Below, in pieces: positions 7,245 to 15,434 of a stretch of 64,000 nt of DNA. The DNA comes from an uncultured Butyrivibrio sp. Lineage in GTDB: Bacteria; Bacillota; Clostridia; Lachnospirales; Lachnospiraceae. Position numbers and translations under genes: made by a program. The stretch's first letter is position 1, and each line of letters begins with the position of its first letter. The stretch is from NCBI RefSeq assembly GCF_947169445.1, contig NZ_CAMVPU010000021.1, forward strand, positions 3,574-67,573, read 5' to 3'. The notes beneath the pieces were generated by a model. It was not told the DNA's origin. It saw only the letters and a program-made list of their open reading frames with translations, and did not search any database.

Positions 7245-8834
7245 TTAATTCAAATAATTCAGAGGATTAACCTGCTTTCCACCCACAAGTATCTCAAAAT
7301 GAAGGTGCGGTCCGGTTGAAACACCGGTGTTTCCTGAAAGCGCAATCTTTTGTCCCTGTGATACCTTCTGTCCTACTGACACAAGTACCTTGGACAGATG
7401 GCCATATCTGGTCTCTCTTCCATCAGGATGTCTTATATATACGCAATAACCATAACCACTTCCCCAACCGGCTCTTGTAACTGTTCCGCTTGAAGAAGCC
7501 ATGACAGCAGTACCGACAGGAGTAGCCCAGTCAACGCCCTTATGATAAGTACTTGCCCCCTTCTTAGGAGCTTTTCTGGGACCAAAACCAGAAGTAAATC
7601 TTCCACCGGAAATTGGCTTAATATAAGTAGGAGGTACGATAGTTCCTCTTTCGACAATCTTAGGTACAGCCTGATACGTCACTTCTTCTTTTTCAATTTC
7701 ACGGCCACTTTCGCCATCATCAACAAAGCTGACCAAAGCAACTACTTTTCTATGTCCGGCAGAAGGTTCCTGAATAACTTTTTTCTGAGTAGTGTACCAA
7801 CTGTCATTATCAACATACTGAACCTCAGCTTCATAGTCTTCCTCATAGTACTGTTCGATTGTGTATACTACAGAAAGTTCCGGTTCAGGTACTGTTACAA
7901 TAATCTCATCTTCAGGTCTTATTCTGGTGAACTCATCTTCCAAAGATTCATTCATATTGATAAGATCCGCAACAGTAAGATCATATTGAAGCGCAATAGA
8001 GCTAAGTGTATCTCCTGATTTTACTTCATATATCTGATTGGTCTCTTTATCCTTGGTCACTTCGTCGATGGCCGCAGAAAGATCTGTAAGTTCTTCCTCA
8101 GGCAGATAGCTTTCCACGATTTCAACCTTGTCTCCAAAATCAATGCTCTTTAATCCAAGCTTATAATCAGAAAAGTCCTTATCATAAGCCAGAGGAGTAG
8201 CCTCATTTACTACATCCGTAAAGGTAGCTATAATTCCAGCCTGTGGCATACTGGTCTGGGCAATCTCTTCTTCTCTTTTTACTTCTTCCTTGCTCAGTAC
8301 CTGTGTTGTAAGTACATTCACTTCTCTTCCTGAATCAAGCACAAGGTTAACATCGTATAAATCCGATGTATCATACTTGGAAAGAGCAGTATCAAGCAGT
8401 GTCATTACTTCTTCTATACTTGCAAGGTTGACCGAAAACTCATTGATCTTAATAGAATAGGCTCTATTAAGAGTACTCTTCTTATTGGCGTTTAATACGT
8501 TTTCCATGTTTTTGGCAACTTCAGTAGGAGATTGTACAGTCCCCCACACAACATTGTCACCCTCTATCTCTATATTAGAGGTAGCCAAAGTAAGCTCATC
8601 TGTGCTCTCGGAAATAGCCTTTCTTGCCATTCTAAGGGCCTTATATGCGTCATCCTTGGATTCCACTGTTCCAACTTCGATGTCATTCAAAAACACGGTA
8701 AAAATATTATTTCCACCCTTTTGGTATCTTACAGCATTGGGCATAAAGACAATCCAAAAGGCAATTATTACTATGGCAGAATGTAAAAACCATATTCTAA
8801 TTTTATTTCTAAAAACAGTATTGCCAAAATTCAT
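7245..8834 (-). CDS. Cell-wall M23 metallopeptidase with LysM and G5 domains
   Basis: The 529-residue protein is anchored by an N-terminal helix (about 14-32) with the rest outside. A mixed region follows to about 265. A LysM domain (267-314, VKSGDTLSSIALQYDLT) should bind glycan strands. A G5 domain (about 319-396) comes next. The C-terminal M23/LytM peptidase domain (411-527) keeps the zinc and catalytic set: H431 and D435 in HKGVDWA, H479 in YGHLSK, and the HLHFE motif starting at 510. It therefore probably cleaves peptidoglycan cross-bridges or stem peptides during growth. The architecture matches the DipM/SpoIIQ-like LysM-G5-M23 proteins common in Clostridia. The gene follows the coiled-coil protein at 8856 by about 20 bases. 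Confidence 0.9.
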   Translation of the reverse strand: MNFGNTVFRNKIRIWFLHSAIVIIAFWIVFMPNAVRYQKGGNNIFTVFLNDIEVGTVESKDDAYKALRMARKAISESTDELTLATSNIEIEGDNVVWGTVQSPTEVAKNMENVLNANKKSTLNRAYSIKINEFSVNLASIEEVMTLLDTALSKYDTSDLYDVNLVLDSGREVNVLTTQVLSKEEVKREEEIAQTSMPQAGIIATFTDVVNEATPLAYDKDFSDYKLGLKSIDFGDKVEIVESYLPEEELTDLSAAIDEVTKDKETNQIYEVKSGDTLSSIALQYDLTVADLINMNESLEDEFTRIRPEDEIIVTVPEPELSVVYTIEQYYEEDYEAEVQYVDNDSWYTTQKKVIQEPSAGHRKVVALVSFVDDGESGREIEKEEVTYQAVPKIVERGTIVPPTYIKPISGGRFTSGFGPRKAPKKGASTYHKGVDWATPVGTAVMASSSGTVTRAGWGSGYGYCVYIRHPDGRETRYGHLSKVLVSVGQKVSQGQKIALSGNTGVSTGPHLHFEILVGGKQVNPLNYLN

Positions 8835-8855
8835 ATTACTTATCTTTCTAATAAC

Positions 8856-9377
8856 TTATATTATTCCTAAAAAGCGCAAAATATTAAATACCAGATCAGC
8901 TAAGGCTATGATCATGGTAACTATCACTAACGGCATAACCGCACTATTTTTTGTCTCAGCTGTCACCTGGATGTATTCAAGCTTATTACACAGCTCCTTG
9001 AACTCTTCCCTGTTCTTTGCTTCGCCTTTTTCAATAATAGCCTGAACATTCCTATATACCTGAACTCCAACATCATGTATCTTGGTTTCATTTTCCTGAA
9101 GTTTATCCTTGTATTCCCTTGTATCTTCCTTCATCTCCTGAAGCTGTTTCTTGTAATCCTGAGCATCATTTCTCATTTCCTGAATTACATTTCTATATTC
9201 CTCGGAAACCTGCTTCATTTCTTCCATCTGAGCCTTATACTGCTCAGCTTCCTGTCGCATACGTTCTGTTTCCTGTTTGATTCTCTCTGTTTCTGCAGCT
9301 TCCGCCTGCAAGTTGGCCTTAATGATATCCTGAGCACTAATCTTCTCTGCAATCTTATTCATAATACTTTCCACCAT
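8856..9377 (-). CDS. Coiled-coil protein with C-terminal membrane anchor, unknown function
   Basis: The protein has 173 residues from the ATG at 9377, which follows a strong GGGAGGGG site; an upstream in-frame start at 9395 is less likely. Residues about 25-105 are a long charged coiled coil rich in E, K, Q, R and M (for example EETERMRQEAEQYKAQMEEM spacing). The last 25 residues form one hydrophobic helix with few residues after it, the layout of a tail-anchored protein. It precedes the wall peptidase gene by about 20 bases, so the two are probably cotranscribed. A structural or scaffold role is only a guess. Confidence 0.75.
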   Translation of the reverse strand: MVESIMNKIAEKISAQDIIKANLQAEAAETERIKQETERMRQEAEQYKAQMEEMKQVSEEYRNVIQEMRNDAQDYKKQLQEMKEDTREYKDKLQENETKIHDVGVQVYRNVQAIIEKGEAKNREEFKELCNKLEYIQVTAETKNSAVMPLVIVTMIIALADLVFNILRFLGII

Positions 9378-9412
9378 ACACCCCTCCCTAAACAATACAT
9401 TTTTATAATAAG

Positions 9413-9600
9413 ATTATATACAGACAATAACAACATGATACATTCATTATGCACTTTTAACAAGACAGGTTACGATATTGCGTCAATTTTGTGAACTTTT
9501 ACCATTCGTTCATTGCTTGTTCATAATTTGTTCATATTTGTCTTGTATATTATTTACATGGTCGTAAAAAAAATGGCCTCTGACAAACGAAAGATAGATT
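9413..9600. other. AT-rich divergent intergenic region
   Basis: This stretch separates the coiled-coil gene from the candidate small RNA. On the minus strand a TATAAT (9413-9418) lies about 35 bases before the coiled-coil start and may be its -10, without a clear -35. TTTGTTCAT occurs as two close copies near 9520-9540. I see no ORF and nothing else I can name. Confidence 0.35.
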
Positions 9601-9610
9601 TTTTCATAAT

Positions 9611-9724
9611 AGGGTAGGTGCGGGAAACCGTGTCTACCCACTCCTCATTTTGTGACCCTTTTGAGGCAAGCGGATAAATAAAAAAGCAGATAACAAGTTT
9701 ACTTGTTTAGATGCTTTTTTTATT
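9611..9724 (+). ncRNA. Candidate small RNA: tetraloop hairpin followed by a terminator
   Basis: A 12-bp helix GGGTAGGTGCGG (9612-9623) with CCGTGTCTACCC (9628-9639) is capped by a GAAA tetraloop. Three of the pairs are G-U on the plus strand, so they would be mismatches on the other strand; this favours a plus-strand RNA. CCTC (9643-9646) and GAGG (9663-9666) may form a second pairing. A terminator hairpin with a T-rich tail follows at 9680-9724. I do not recognise a known RNA family. A weak CTGACA and CATAAT pair lies just upstream. No peptide with a ribosome site is apparent. Confidence 0.4.
9680..9724. terminator. Bidirectional terminator
   Basis: AAAAAAGCA and TGCTTTTTT form the outer stem and ACAAGT and ACTTGT the inner one. 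A T-rich tail follows on both strands. It can end the candidate plus-strand RNA and also the minus-strand transcript carrying the small alarmone synthetase. Confidence 0.7.
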
Positions 9725-9734
9725 TTAGCCATTG

Positions 9735-9855
9735 GGCGAATAGCCCAAACGAGAAAATGCGCAGCATTTTCGAGTCTTGCCTCAAAAGATCATAAATCAT
9801 TTTCTCACGCACTCAGCAGCATAGTGTTTCGTGCTGATTCGCGAATAGCCCAAAC
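9735..9855. repeat. Hairpin-rich repeat immediately after the alarmone synthetase stop codon
   Basis: The 15-mer GCGAATAGCCCAAAC occurs at 9736-9750 and again at 9841-9855, right against the stop codon. Between them lies GAAAATGCGCAGCATTTTC, a near-perfect hairpin. CTTGCCTCAAAA near 9777-9788 is the complement of TTTTGAGGCAAG near 9659-9670. Another hairpin contains AGCAGCATAG with GTGCTG. The GC-containing style recalls the element at 3.4 kb, which also carries an AAATGCGCAGCA core. Confidence 0.5.
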
Positions 9856-10509
9856 TCATTTTCCCAAACTAATCGCCTGAATTTCCTCATTAAGCGAAAG
9901 CATTCTCGCATCTAAGTCAGCCACCATTTTGGCACATTCATACAATTCGGAATTAATATGCACCGGTGCTTTTCCCTCAAATTTATACTGGATCTTGTGC
10001 TCCAAAGAAGCCCAAAAATCCATGGCTACAGTACGGATCTGTATCTCAACCTTCACATTAACAATTCTATCTGACAAATACACCGGAAGCGCCACTATCA
10101 TATGATAGCTTCTGTATCCGCTGGCCTTAGGATTCATAATATAATCCTTAACCGTCAGTACCTGGATATCCTTCTGGTTGCTGATCATTTCAGCTATCCT
10201 GTAGATATCCGAAGTAAAAGAGCATATGATACGAACACCTGCTATATCATTGACATAACGTACCATATTCTCAATTGTAGACTCATAGCCGTTTCTTTTA
10301 AGCTTTTTAACAATACTCTCAGGCACCTTGACGCGAGCCTTGGTATGCTCTATAGGATTGTATCTATGAACTGCCTGAAACTCCTCGTTAAGAATCTCAA
10401 TTTTTGTCATAATCTGCTTCAAAGCAGAATTGTACAAAAGATTAACTTCCTCCCAAGACTTGATATCATCAGAAATCTTTACATTGCTTCCCAAAAGATC
10501 CAGTTCCAT
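9856..10509 (-). CDS. Small alarmone synthetase, (p)ppGpp synthetase of RelQ/RelP type
   Basis: This 217-residue cytoplasmic enzyme would transfer pyrophosphate from ATP to GDP or GTP to make (p)ppGpp. It has only the synthetase domain, without HD hydrolase or TGS/ACT regions. Motifs seen are EHTKARVKVPESIVKKLKR, NDIAGVRIICSF, YIMNPKASGYRSYHMIV and VEIQIRTVAMDFWASLEHK, the usual synthetase blocks in order. The ATG at 10509 follows GAGGGGA; the longer frame to 10533 has no site. The gene lies 41 bases after a glycosyltransferase gene and could be cotranscribed with it, or respond to wall stress as small alarmone synthetases often do. RelQ versus RelP cannot be settled by eye. Confidence 0.92.
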   Translation of the reverse strand: MELDLLGSNVKISDDIKSWEEVNLLYNSALKQIMTKIEILNEEFQAVHRYNPIEHTKARVKVPESIVKKLKRNGYESTIENMVRYVNDIAGVRIICSFTSDIYRIAEMISNQKDIQVLTVKDYIMNPKASGYRSYHMIVALPVYLSDRIVNVKVEIQIRTVAMDFWASLEHKIQYKFEGKAPVHINSELYECAKMVADLDARMLSLNEEIQAISLGK

Positions 10510-10550
10510 AGTATCCCCTCGAAAAAAATCCATTACATTATTAGTAGCGA

Positions 10551-11480
10551 TTATTTCCAGTAATCCTTATTCATGGTGCAGGCAATCACAAATCCCTTAG
10601 GGAGTTTCTTGTAATTCCTGCCAAGCTTATACCCAAGCCATCTGCAACCACACATAATAATATAATGCGGTATAAGATAGGACTTACCCAAATGTCTGAA
10701 GTGCTGAATTGTCTGGCCAACCATTCTTTTACCTTCTGTCTCAGAACTGATTCCGCCAAATATTTCCGGATGGTCAGTCTGGGATACACCAAGGTCAAAA
10801 TTCCTGTGAAACTGCTGTGCGCAGGAATAATTATGTGAATGGATTACTCCCGCCTCCGGGACATAGCAGATAGCGTACCCTTTTTGGCAGGCATTGCCGG
10901 CATATACCATGTCTTCATTAAAAATAGTTTTATGAGTAAAGCCTCCAATTACATTATATATTTCCCGGCTGTACATAGCACATACATTTGAGCAAAAATA
11001 TGTCTTAATTCCCAATCTGTTAACATCAGCCTGTGTTTTCCTGATGGCTTCGTTGGGATAATTGAATTTTCTTGAATAACGCTCTGCCAGATTGCAGTCG
11101 CTCCTAGGGTACTGTCTTGCATAAGCTGCAGCAACATCACCATCAAAAGCTTTAGCAAGTGATGATACAAGCATTTTATCCTTAGGAAAAGCATCCTGAG
11201 TCATCATCAGGAACAATTCAGCATTAGAAAGAGCCACGCCTTTATTCCTGGTCTCACCGTGATCAAACTCCTCTTTGCTGACATGCTGCAGAATAATGTT
11301 GTCATATTTATCCTGTGGGTTCTCACGGCTTGATTCTATAAGCTGATCCCAATACTCTTTTTCCGTATTCATGATGATAATATGCTCTGGTCTAAGCGAC
11401 TGCTTCTCCAGATCATCAATTAGTCTAAAGAGTGAAATATCCGGTTTATAAGTAGGTATAATAACATCTACTGTTCTCAT
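10551..11480 (-). CDS. Family 2 glycosyltransferase, rhamnosyltransferase-like
   Basis: The 309-residue protein is a cytoplasmic GT-A fold enzyme. VDVIIPTYKPD at the N-terminus is the nucleotide-sugar strand-loop. EEFDHGETRNKG and MMTQDAFP (in place of DxD) match the RfbN/WsaF-like rhamnosyltransferase subgroup. A late acidic pair FNEDMVYAGN and the HSHNYS segment are also typical. It is the most distal gene of the glycan locus on this side. With rmlABC about 18 kb away, transfer of dTDP-rhamnose is a reasonable inference, but the acceptor is unknown. Confidence 0.82.
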   Translation of the reverse strand: MRTVDVIIPTYKPDISLFRLIDDLEKQSLRPEHIIIMNTEKEYWDQLIESSRENPQDKYDNIILQHVSKEEFDHGETRNKGVALSNAELFLMMTQDAFPKDKMLVSSLAKAFDGDVAAAYARQYPRSDCNLAERYSRKFNYPNEAIRKTQADVNRLGIKTYFCSNVCAMYSREIYNVIGGFTHKTIFNEDMVYAGNACQKGYAICYVPEAGVIHSHNYSCAQQFHRNFDLGVSQTDHPEIFGGISSETEGKRMVGQTIQHFRHLGKSYLIPHYIIMCGCRWLGYKLGRNYKKLPKGFVIACTMNKDYWK

Positions 11481-11510
11481 TTTATCTCCTAATATGTTAA
11501 TAGCAGTGCA

Positions 11511-11550
11511 AAAAAGGGACTAAAAGTCCAATAAGACCCCAGCCCCTTTT
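11511..11550 (-). terminator. Terminator after the LCP gene
   Basis: On the minus strand AAAAGGGGCT pairs with AGTCCCTTTT (one G-U), with extra inner pairing, followed by TTGC after the run of T. It separates the LCP gene from the downstream glycosyltransferase and alarmone synthetase genes. Confidence 0.6.
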
Positions 11551-11569
11551 ACATTTATACGTTATTGCA

Positions 11570-12913
11570 TCAGTTCAAATATGAGCTGGTATCTGACTTA
11601 ATCTTATCACTATACTTCTTAACATCATCAGATACAGTATACTCAGAATCTTCAAAAAGGAACTGATGAAGCCACTTAACATTAGATTCAAGATCAACTG
11701 CTACAACGCAGCTTCCCTTTTTACCAATTGTACCGGTAGCACGCATGGACTCCTCTGGGAATCCATTATTATCAACTATCTCATAGTTAGCAATATTCTT
11801 GAGAAGTGCAAGAATTTCCTCAAGATCGAGAGATGTGTAAGTCTCTCCGAATGCCTTGTTGGCAACATCTTCAAGCTGTGAATAGCTCATACCCTTAGCC
11901 TTGTCAAGACATGCTATAAGGACATTTCTCTGTCTCTCAGCACGCTTAAAGTCATCACCTGCTGTATATCTGATACGGCAGTAAGCTGTAGCCTGAAGTC
12001 CGTTAAGTGTCTGAAGACCTGCACTGGTAACAGGAGTATAATCCATCTTAAGCTCAGTAGCCATTGTAGCCTGATAGTTGTTAAGGTGCGAAATCTCAGC
12101 ATCAGTAATCTCAATCGGTACACCGCCAAGAGCATTTACAACATCTGTAAGACCTCTGAATCCAATAGTGATGAAATCCTCAATATCCATATCAAGATTC
12201 ATGTTAAGCATTGAAATTGCCTGCTCAGGACCGCCTTCTGCATATGCTGCATTACACTTGGTATACTCATCATTACTAAGGTTAAGATATGTATCACGGT
12301 AAACAGAACACAACTTGATATCACCATTAGCATTGTTAATAGAAGCAATGATGATAGTATCACTTCTTGTCTTCTTGGTAAGTTCTCCCTCACGAGAGTC
12401 AACACCAAACAGTGCGATATTCGTATATCCAACCATTTGCTGGTTATCTGCTACACCTTCATTGATACTCTGACTGATAACTTCTTCATTCATGTTGACC
12501 TTACCAACTTTGGTAACATCAACCTTGAAGAATACCTGATATGCAACAAAAATCAAAACCAGTGCTACTGCTATCTCTGCTACTACAAGTGCAATTCCAA
12601 GTGTCTGATTCTTTTTCTTCTTGCCGCCTCTGGAACCGCCACTTCTAGGTCTTCCGCCCTGTCTGCTTCCTGAAGAGCCATGGCCATAAGAGCCGTTTCT
12701 TCCATCTGAATCAGAACGTCTTCTATCAGAACTGCTTCTGGATGAAGAACCTTCCGATGAACGTCTTCTTACCGGCCTGTCCTCATCATAATCGTCGTAA
12801 TCTCTTCTTCTGTCATTTCTTGATCTATCATCTCTGTATCTGTCATCTCTAGAGCTACGAGAAGATGTTCTTCTGCTATCTCTGTCGTAGTACTCGTCGT
12901 CACGATTTCCCAT
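11570..12913 (-). CDS. LytR-CpsA-Psr (LCP) family glycopolymer transferase with a long charged cytoplasmic tail
   Basis: LCP enzymes attach undecaprenyl-linked glycopolymers to peptidoglycan outside the membrane. The 447 residues start with about 100 polar residues dominated by R, D, S, G and Y, presumably disordered and cytoplasmic. One membrane helix follows (about 104-128), then the LCP domain from about 160. The NIALFGVDSREG, RSDTIIIASIN and SVYRDTYLN blocks carry the usual arginine and aspartate ligands, and YCRIRYTAGDDFKRAERQR is the C-terminal signature. A GGAGGAG site supports the start. Its place at the end of the locus suggests it ligates one of the glycans made here. The tail is longer than in most family members. 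Confidence 0.92.
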   Translation of the reverse strand: MGNRDDEYYDRDSRRTSSRSSRDDRYRDDRSRNDRRRDYDDYDEDRPVRRRSSEGSSSRSSSDRRRSDSDGRNGSYGHGSSGSRQGGRPRSGGSRGGKKKKNQTLGIALVVAEIAVALVLIFVAYQVFFKVDVTKVGKVNMNEEVISQSINEGVADNQQMVGYTNIALFGVDSREGELTKKTRSDTIIIASINNANGDIKLCSVYRDTYLNLSNDEYTKCNAAYAEGGPEQAISMLNMNLDMDIEDFITIGFRGLTDVVNALGGVPIEITDAEISHLNNYQATMATELKMDYTPVTSAGLQTLNGLQATAYCRIRYTAGDDFKRAERQRNVLIACLDKAKGMSYSQLEDVANKAFGETYTSLDLEEILALLKNIANYEIVDNNGFPEESMRATGTIGKKGSCVVAVDLESNVKWLHQFLFEDSEYTVSDDVKKYSDKIKSDTSSYLN

Positions 12914-12932
12914 TTTCTATTACTCCTCCAAC

Positions 12933-12967
12933 AAAAATATGGTGATGCTATCGTACACACCACCATA
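12933..12967 (-). terminator. Hairpin with T tract between the sugar transferase and LCP genes (terminator or attenuator)
   Basis: On the minus strand TATGGTGGTG pairs with CATCACCATA (one mismatch) and is followed by TTTTTG. A TATAAT lies upstream at 12990-12995, so the hairpin may sit in the LCP leader and act as an attenuator; otherwise it ends the upstream operon. Confidence 0.5.
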
Positions 12968-13003
12968 ACATTTTGCCACACTTAATGAAATTATACAAGC
13001 TTA

Positions 13004-14410
13004 TCAATATGCATTTTTATTCACAAATCCATGTCTAACTGTGCCAAGAAGAATGCGCAGATCAAATAACATAGACCAGTTTTCAATATAGTAAATATCG
13101 TAATCAATACGCTTTCTGATAGAGGTGTCACCTCGATAGCCATTAATCTGTGCCCACCCGGTAAGGCCAGGTCTAACCTGATGTTTAACCATATAACGAG
13201 GAATCTGTTCCTTGAATTTCTCAACAAACTGCGGTCTTTCCGGTCTAGGTCCCACAAGGCTCATCTTGCCAATCAATATGTTAAAAAACTGCGGCATCTC
13301 ATCTATACTTGTTTTCCTAAGGAATGCTCCTATCTTGGTCACTCTTGGATCATTCTGGGTAGTCCAGCCTTTCTTTTCTTCCGCTTCAGTCTGAACCCTC
13401 ATAGTTCTAAACTTATACATCATGAAAGGCTCACCGTTAAGCCCGATACGCTCCTGTTTGTAAATAATCGGCCCCTTGCTGGTGGTTTTGACTGCAATTG
13501 CCGCAAAAAGCATGATCGGTGAAAAAATCACTATGGCAATAAGCGCACCTATAATATCCACGATTCGTTTTAACAATCTATTAAAAGAATTAGTAAGCGG
13601 AACATATCTGATATTGATGACCGGTATTCCCTGAACGTCCTCAGTATAGGGATTGCTAGGGAAAAGAGACTGATAATCCGGAATGAACTTAGTGTGAACT
13701 CCGGATTTCTCACACTGCGAAACCAGTTCTTCAAGTCTGTCGTAGTCATTAAGCGGAAGAGTGATCGTAATCTCGTCGTAGCTTCCTTTTTCCAGATACT
13801 CGCCAAGCTGATCAATCTTGCCAACTACCCTAACCCCATGATATGCAGTGTCAATAGGAACAAAATCATCAAGTACCCCTGTAACATCGTATCCCCACTG
13901 CGGGTTGTCAAGTATTCTGCTGATGTATGCCTCTGCCGCCCTGGAATAGCCAACCAGCAGAATATGCTTGATATTATAGCCCTTTTTCCTGATATATCTA
14001 AGAAGCTTTCTAACCAAAGCATGCGCAATCGTAGTCAGTGTCACATTAAGCACCGCGAATATCGCAATCATGGAACGGGAGAAATCGTTTTGTTTCAACA
14101 TGAAGAGCACAACCAAAAATCCCAGATTGCCGACAGTGTTGGCCTGCACTATGTCCACAAACTCATCCCATAGCTTAAGCGCTCTTCTTGATGTATATAA
14201 ATTCACAAGATAATAGAGAAAAAGAAATCCGGGCACCAAAAAATACAACGCAGAAAAATACGTTGCCATTGAAAGATGTCCTGCCGGGTTTCTATCCCCT
14301 ATAAAGGACTCGAATTTTATATAATAAGACAGCATGTAAGAACCGGCCACAATAAGCCCGTCCACAAGCACATGCGCTCTATTCAAATGAGACTGGTTAT
14401 CCTTAATCAT
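13004..14410 (-). CDS. Polyprenyl-phosphate sugar-1-phosphate transferase (WbaP/WcaJ type)
   Basis: The 468-residue membrane enzyme would start a glycan repeat by moving a sugar-1-phosphate from a UDP-sugar onto undecaprenyl phosphate. Four to five N-terminal helices (to about 130) precede a Rossmann-like CoA-binding-type domain (about 145-250). The C-terminal catalytic domain starts near 275 with the FNRLLKRIVDIIGALIA reentrant-helix region. YKQERIGLNGEPFMMYKFRTM, DEMPQFFNIL, LVGPRPERP and RPGLTGWAQ are all present. It is one of two such enzymes in the window; the other is at 59529. The sugar cannot be told from sequence by eye. Confidence 0.93.
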   Translation of the reverse strand: MIKDNQSHLNRAHVLVDGLIVAGSYMLSYYIKFESFIGDRNPAGHLSMATYFSALYFLVPGFLFLYYLVNLYTSRRALKLWDEFVDIVQANTVGNLGFLVVLFMLKQNDFSRSMIAIFAVLNVTLTTIAHALVRKLLRYIRKKGYNIKHILLVGYSRAAEAYISRILDNPQWGYDVTGVLDDFVPIDTAYHGVRVVGKIDQLGEYLEKGSYDEITITLPLNDYDRLEELVSQCEKSGVHTKFIPDYQSLFPSNPYTEDVQGIPVINIRYVPLTNSFNRLLKRIVDIIGALIAIVIFSPIMLFAAIAVKTTSKGPIIYKQERIGLNGEPFMMYKFRTMRVQTEAEEKKGWTTQNDPRVTKIGAFLRKTSIDEMPQFFNILIGKMSLVGPRPERPQFVEKFKEQIPRYMVKHQVRPGLTGWAQINGYRGDTSIRKRIDYDIYYIENWSMLFDLRILLGTVRHGFVNKNAY

Positions 14411-14474
14411 TTATCCGCCCTAAATACTCACGGTCGCCCGCCCGTTTTTCATATTGAAGCCCAGCTTGGCTTCA

Positions 14475-15434
14475 TCACATCAGTCTCCTGAAGCAGTTTA
14501 TCCACAGCTCAATCTGCATAATAATACTATTCTTGATCTGCTTACCGCCAAAAGAAACTCTTTTATCTGTATTATTGATCATCTTGGAAAAGCCCTTGCT
14601 TAGTCCTGAAACATGTGCTTTCCCAAGCCCCTTTTTCACATAAAAAACATGCTTTATTATAACACCCAGAAGTATAAGTGGGAAATTTATAATTATCTGA
14701 AGTACAGTAAAATTCTTGAATATAAAATATAAATTATTAGCTGCAGTAAGCTCAACCTTAAAGGCATTATGCCTCGATCCGCTACTGCCGCTTCCAACAT
14801 GATAGACTATTGCCGACGGTTCCACAATATTGGAATATCCAAAAAGTCTTGCCCTATAGCCCACATCCACATCTTCAAGGTAGCAAAAATGCTCGCTGTC
14901 AAAAAGACCTATTTCATCAAATACTTCCCGCCTGTAAATTGCTGCACCGGCACATGCACTGGTAACATTAGTCCTCTTGTAATACTTATGATTCTCTTTA
15001 TCCTTGGAAGGCGAAAACGCCCATCCCAGCGCGCAGTAATAATCACCTGCATCATCTACAAGATAAGGTGGTTTAACCTGGAGCATCTTAGCCTGTGCAC
15101 TGAAAACAGCAGGCTTTTTGTCCATAACCTTTACCAAAGCCTCAAGCGCATGCTCATCACACATAGTATCATTATTCAGCAAAAAGACATACTCCGCACC
15201 GGTACTTTGTATTCCGAGATTTACAGCATTTGCAAATCCTGTATTTTCTCTAAGTTCTATACGTTTCACATATGGGTATTTCTCTTTTAAAAAAGCAATA
15301 CTGCCGTCAGATGATCCATTGTCAACCAGAACGATATCATAGTCCTTAAAAGTCTGCTTCGATAGACTTTCAAGGCAATCCTGCAAAAAAAGCTTTCCAT
15401 TATAATTTGGAATGACAACTGTAACTCTACTCAT
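14475..15434 (-). CDS. Family 2 glycosyltransferase with C-terminal membrane helix
   Basis: This 319-residue enzyme has a GT-A fold. VTVVIPNYNGKLFLQDCLES starts at residue 3, the acidic motif LNNDTMC is near residue 100, and EDVDVGYRARL is the usual late block containing the catalytic-base region. It resembles WbbL-like rhamnosyltransferases. A hydrophobic helix (about 245-265) and a basic amphipathic tail follow, suggesting membrane association. Its start codon directly follows the stop of the upstream glycosyltransferase, so the two are translated from one message. Confidence 0.85.
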   Translation of the reverse strand: MSRVTVVIPNYNGKLFLQDCLESLSKQTFKDYDIVLVDNGSSDGSIAFLKEKYPYVKRIELRENTGFANAVNLGIQSTGAEYVFLLNNDTMCDEHALEALVKVMDKKPAVFSAQAKMLQVKPPYLVDDAGDYYCALGWAFSPSKDKENHKYYKRTNVTSACAGAAIYRREVFDEIGLFDSEHFCYLEDVDVGYRARLFGYSNIVEPSAIVYHVGSGSSGSRHNAFKVELTAANNLYFIFKNFTVLQIIINFPLILLGVIIKHVFYVKKGLGKAHVSGLSKGFSKMINNTDKRVSFGGKQIKNSIIMQIELWINCFRRLM

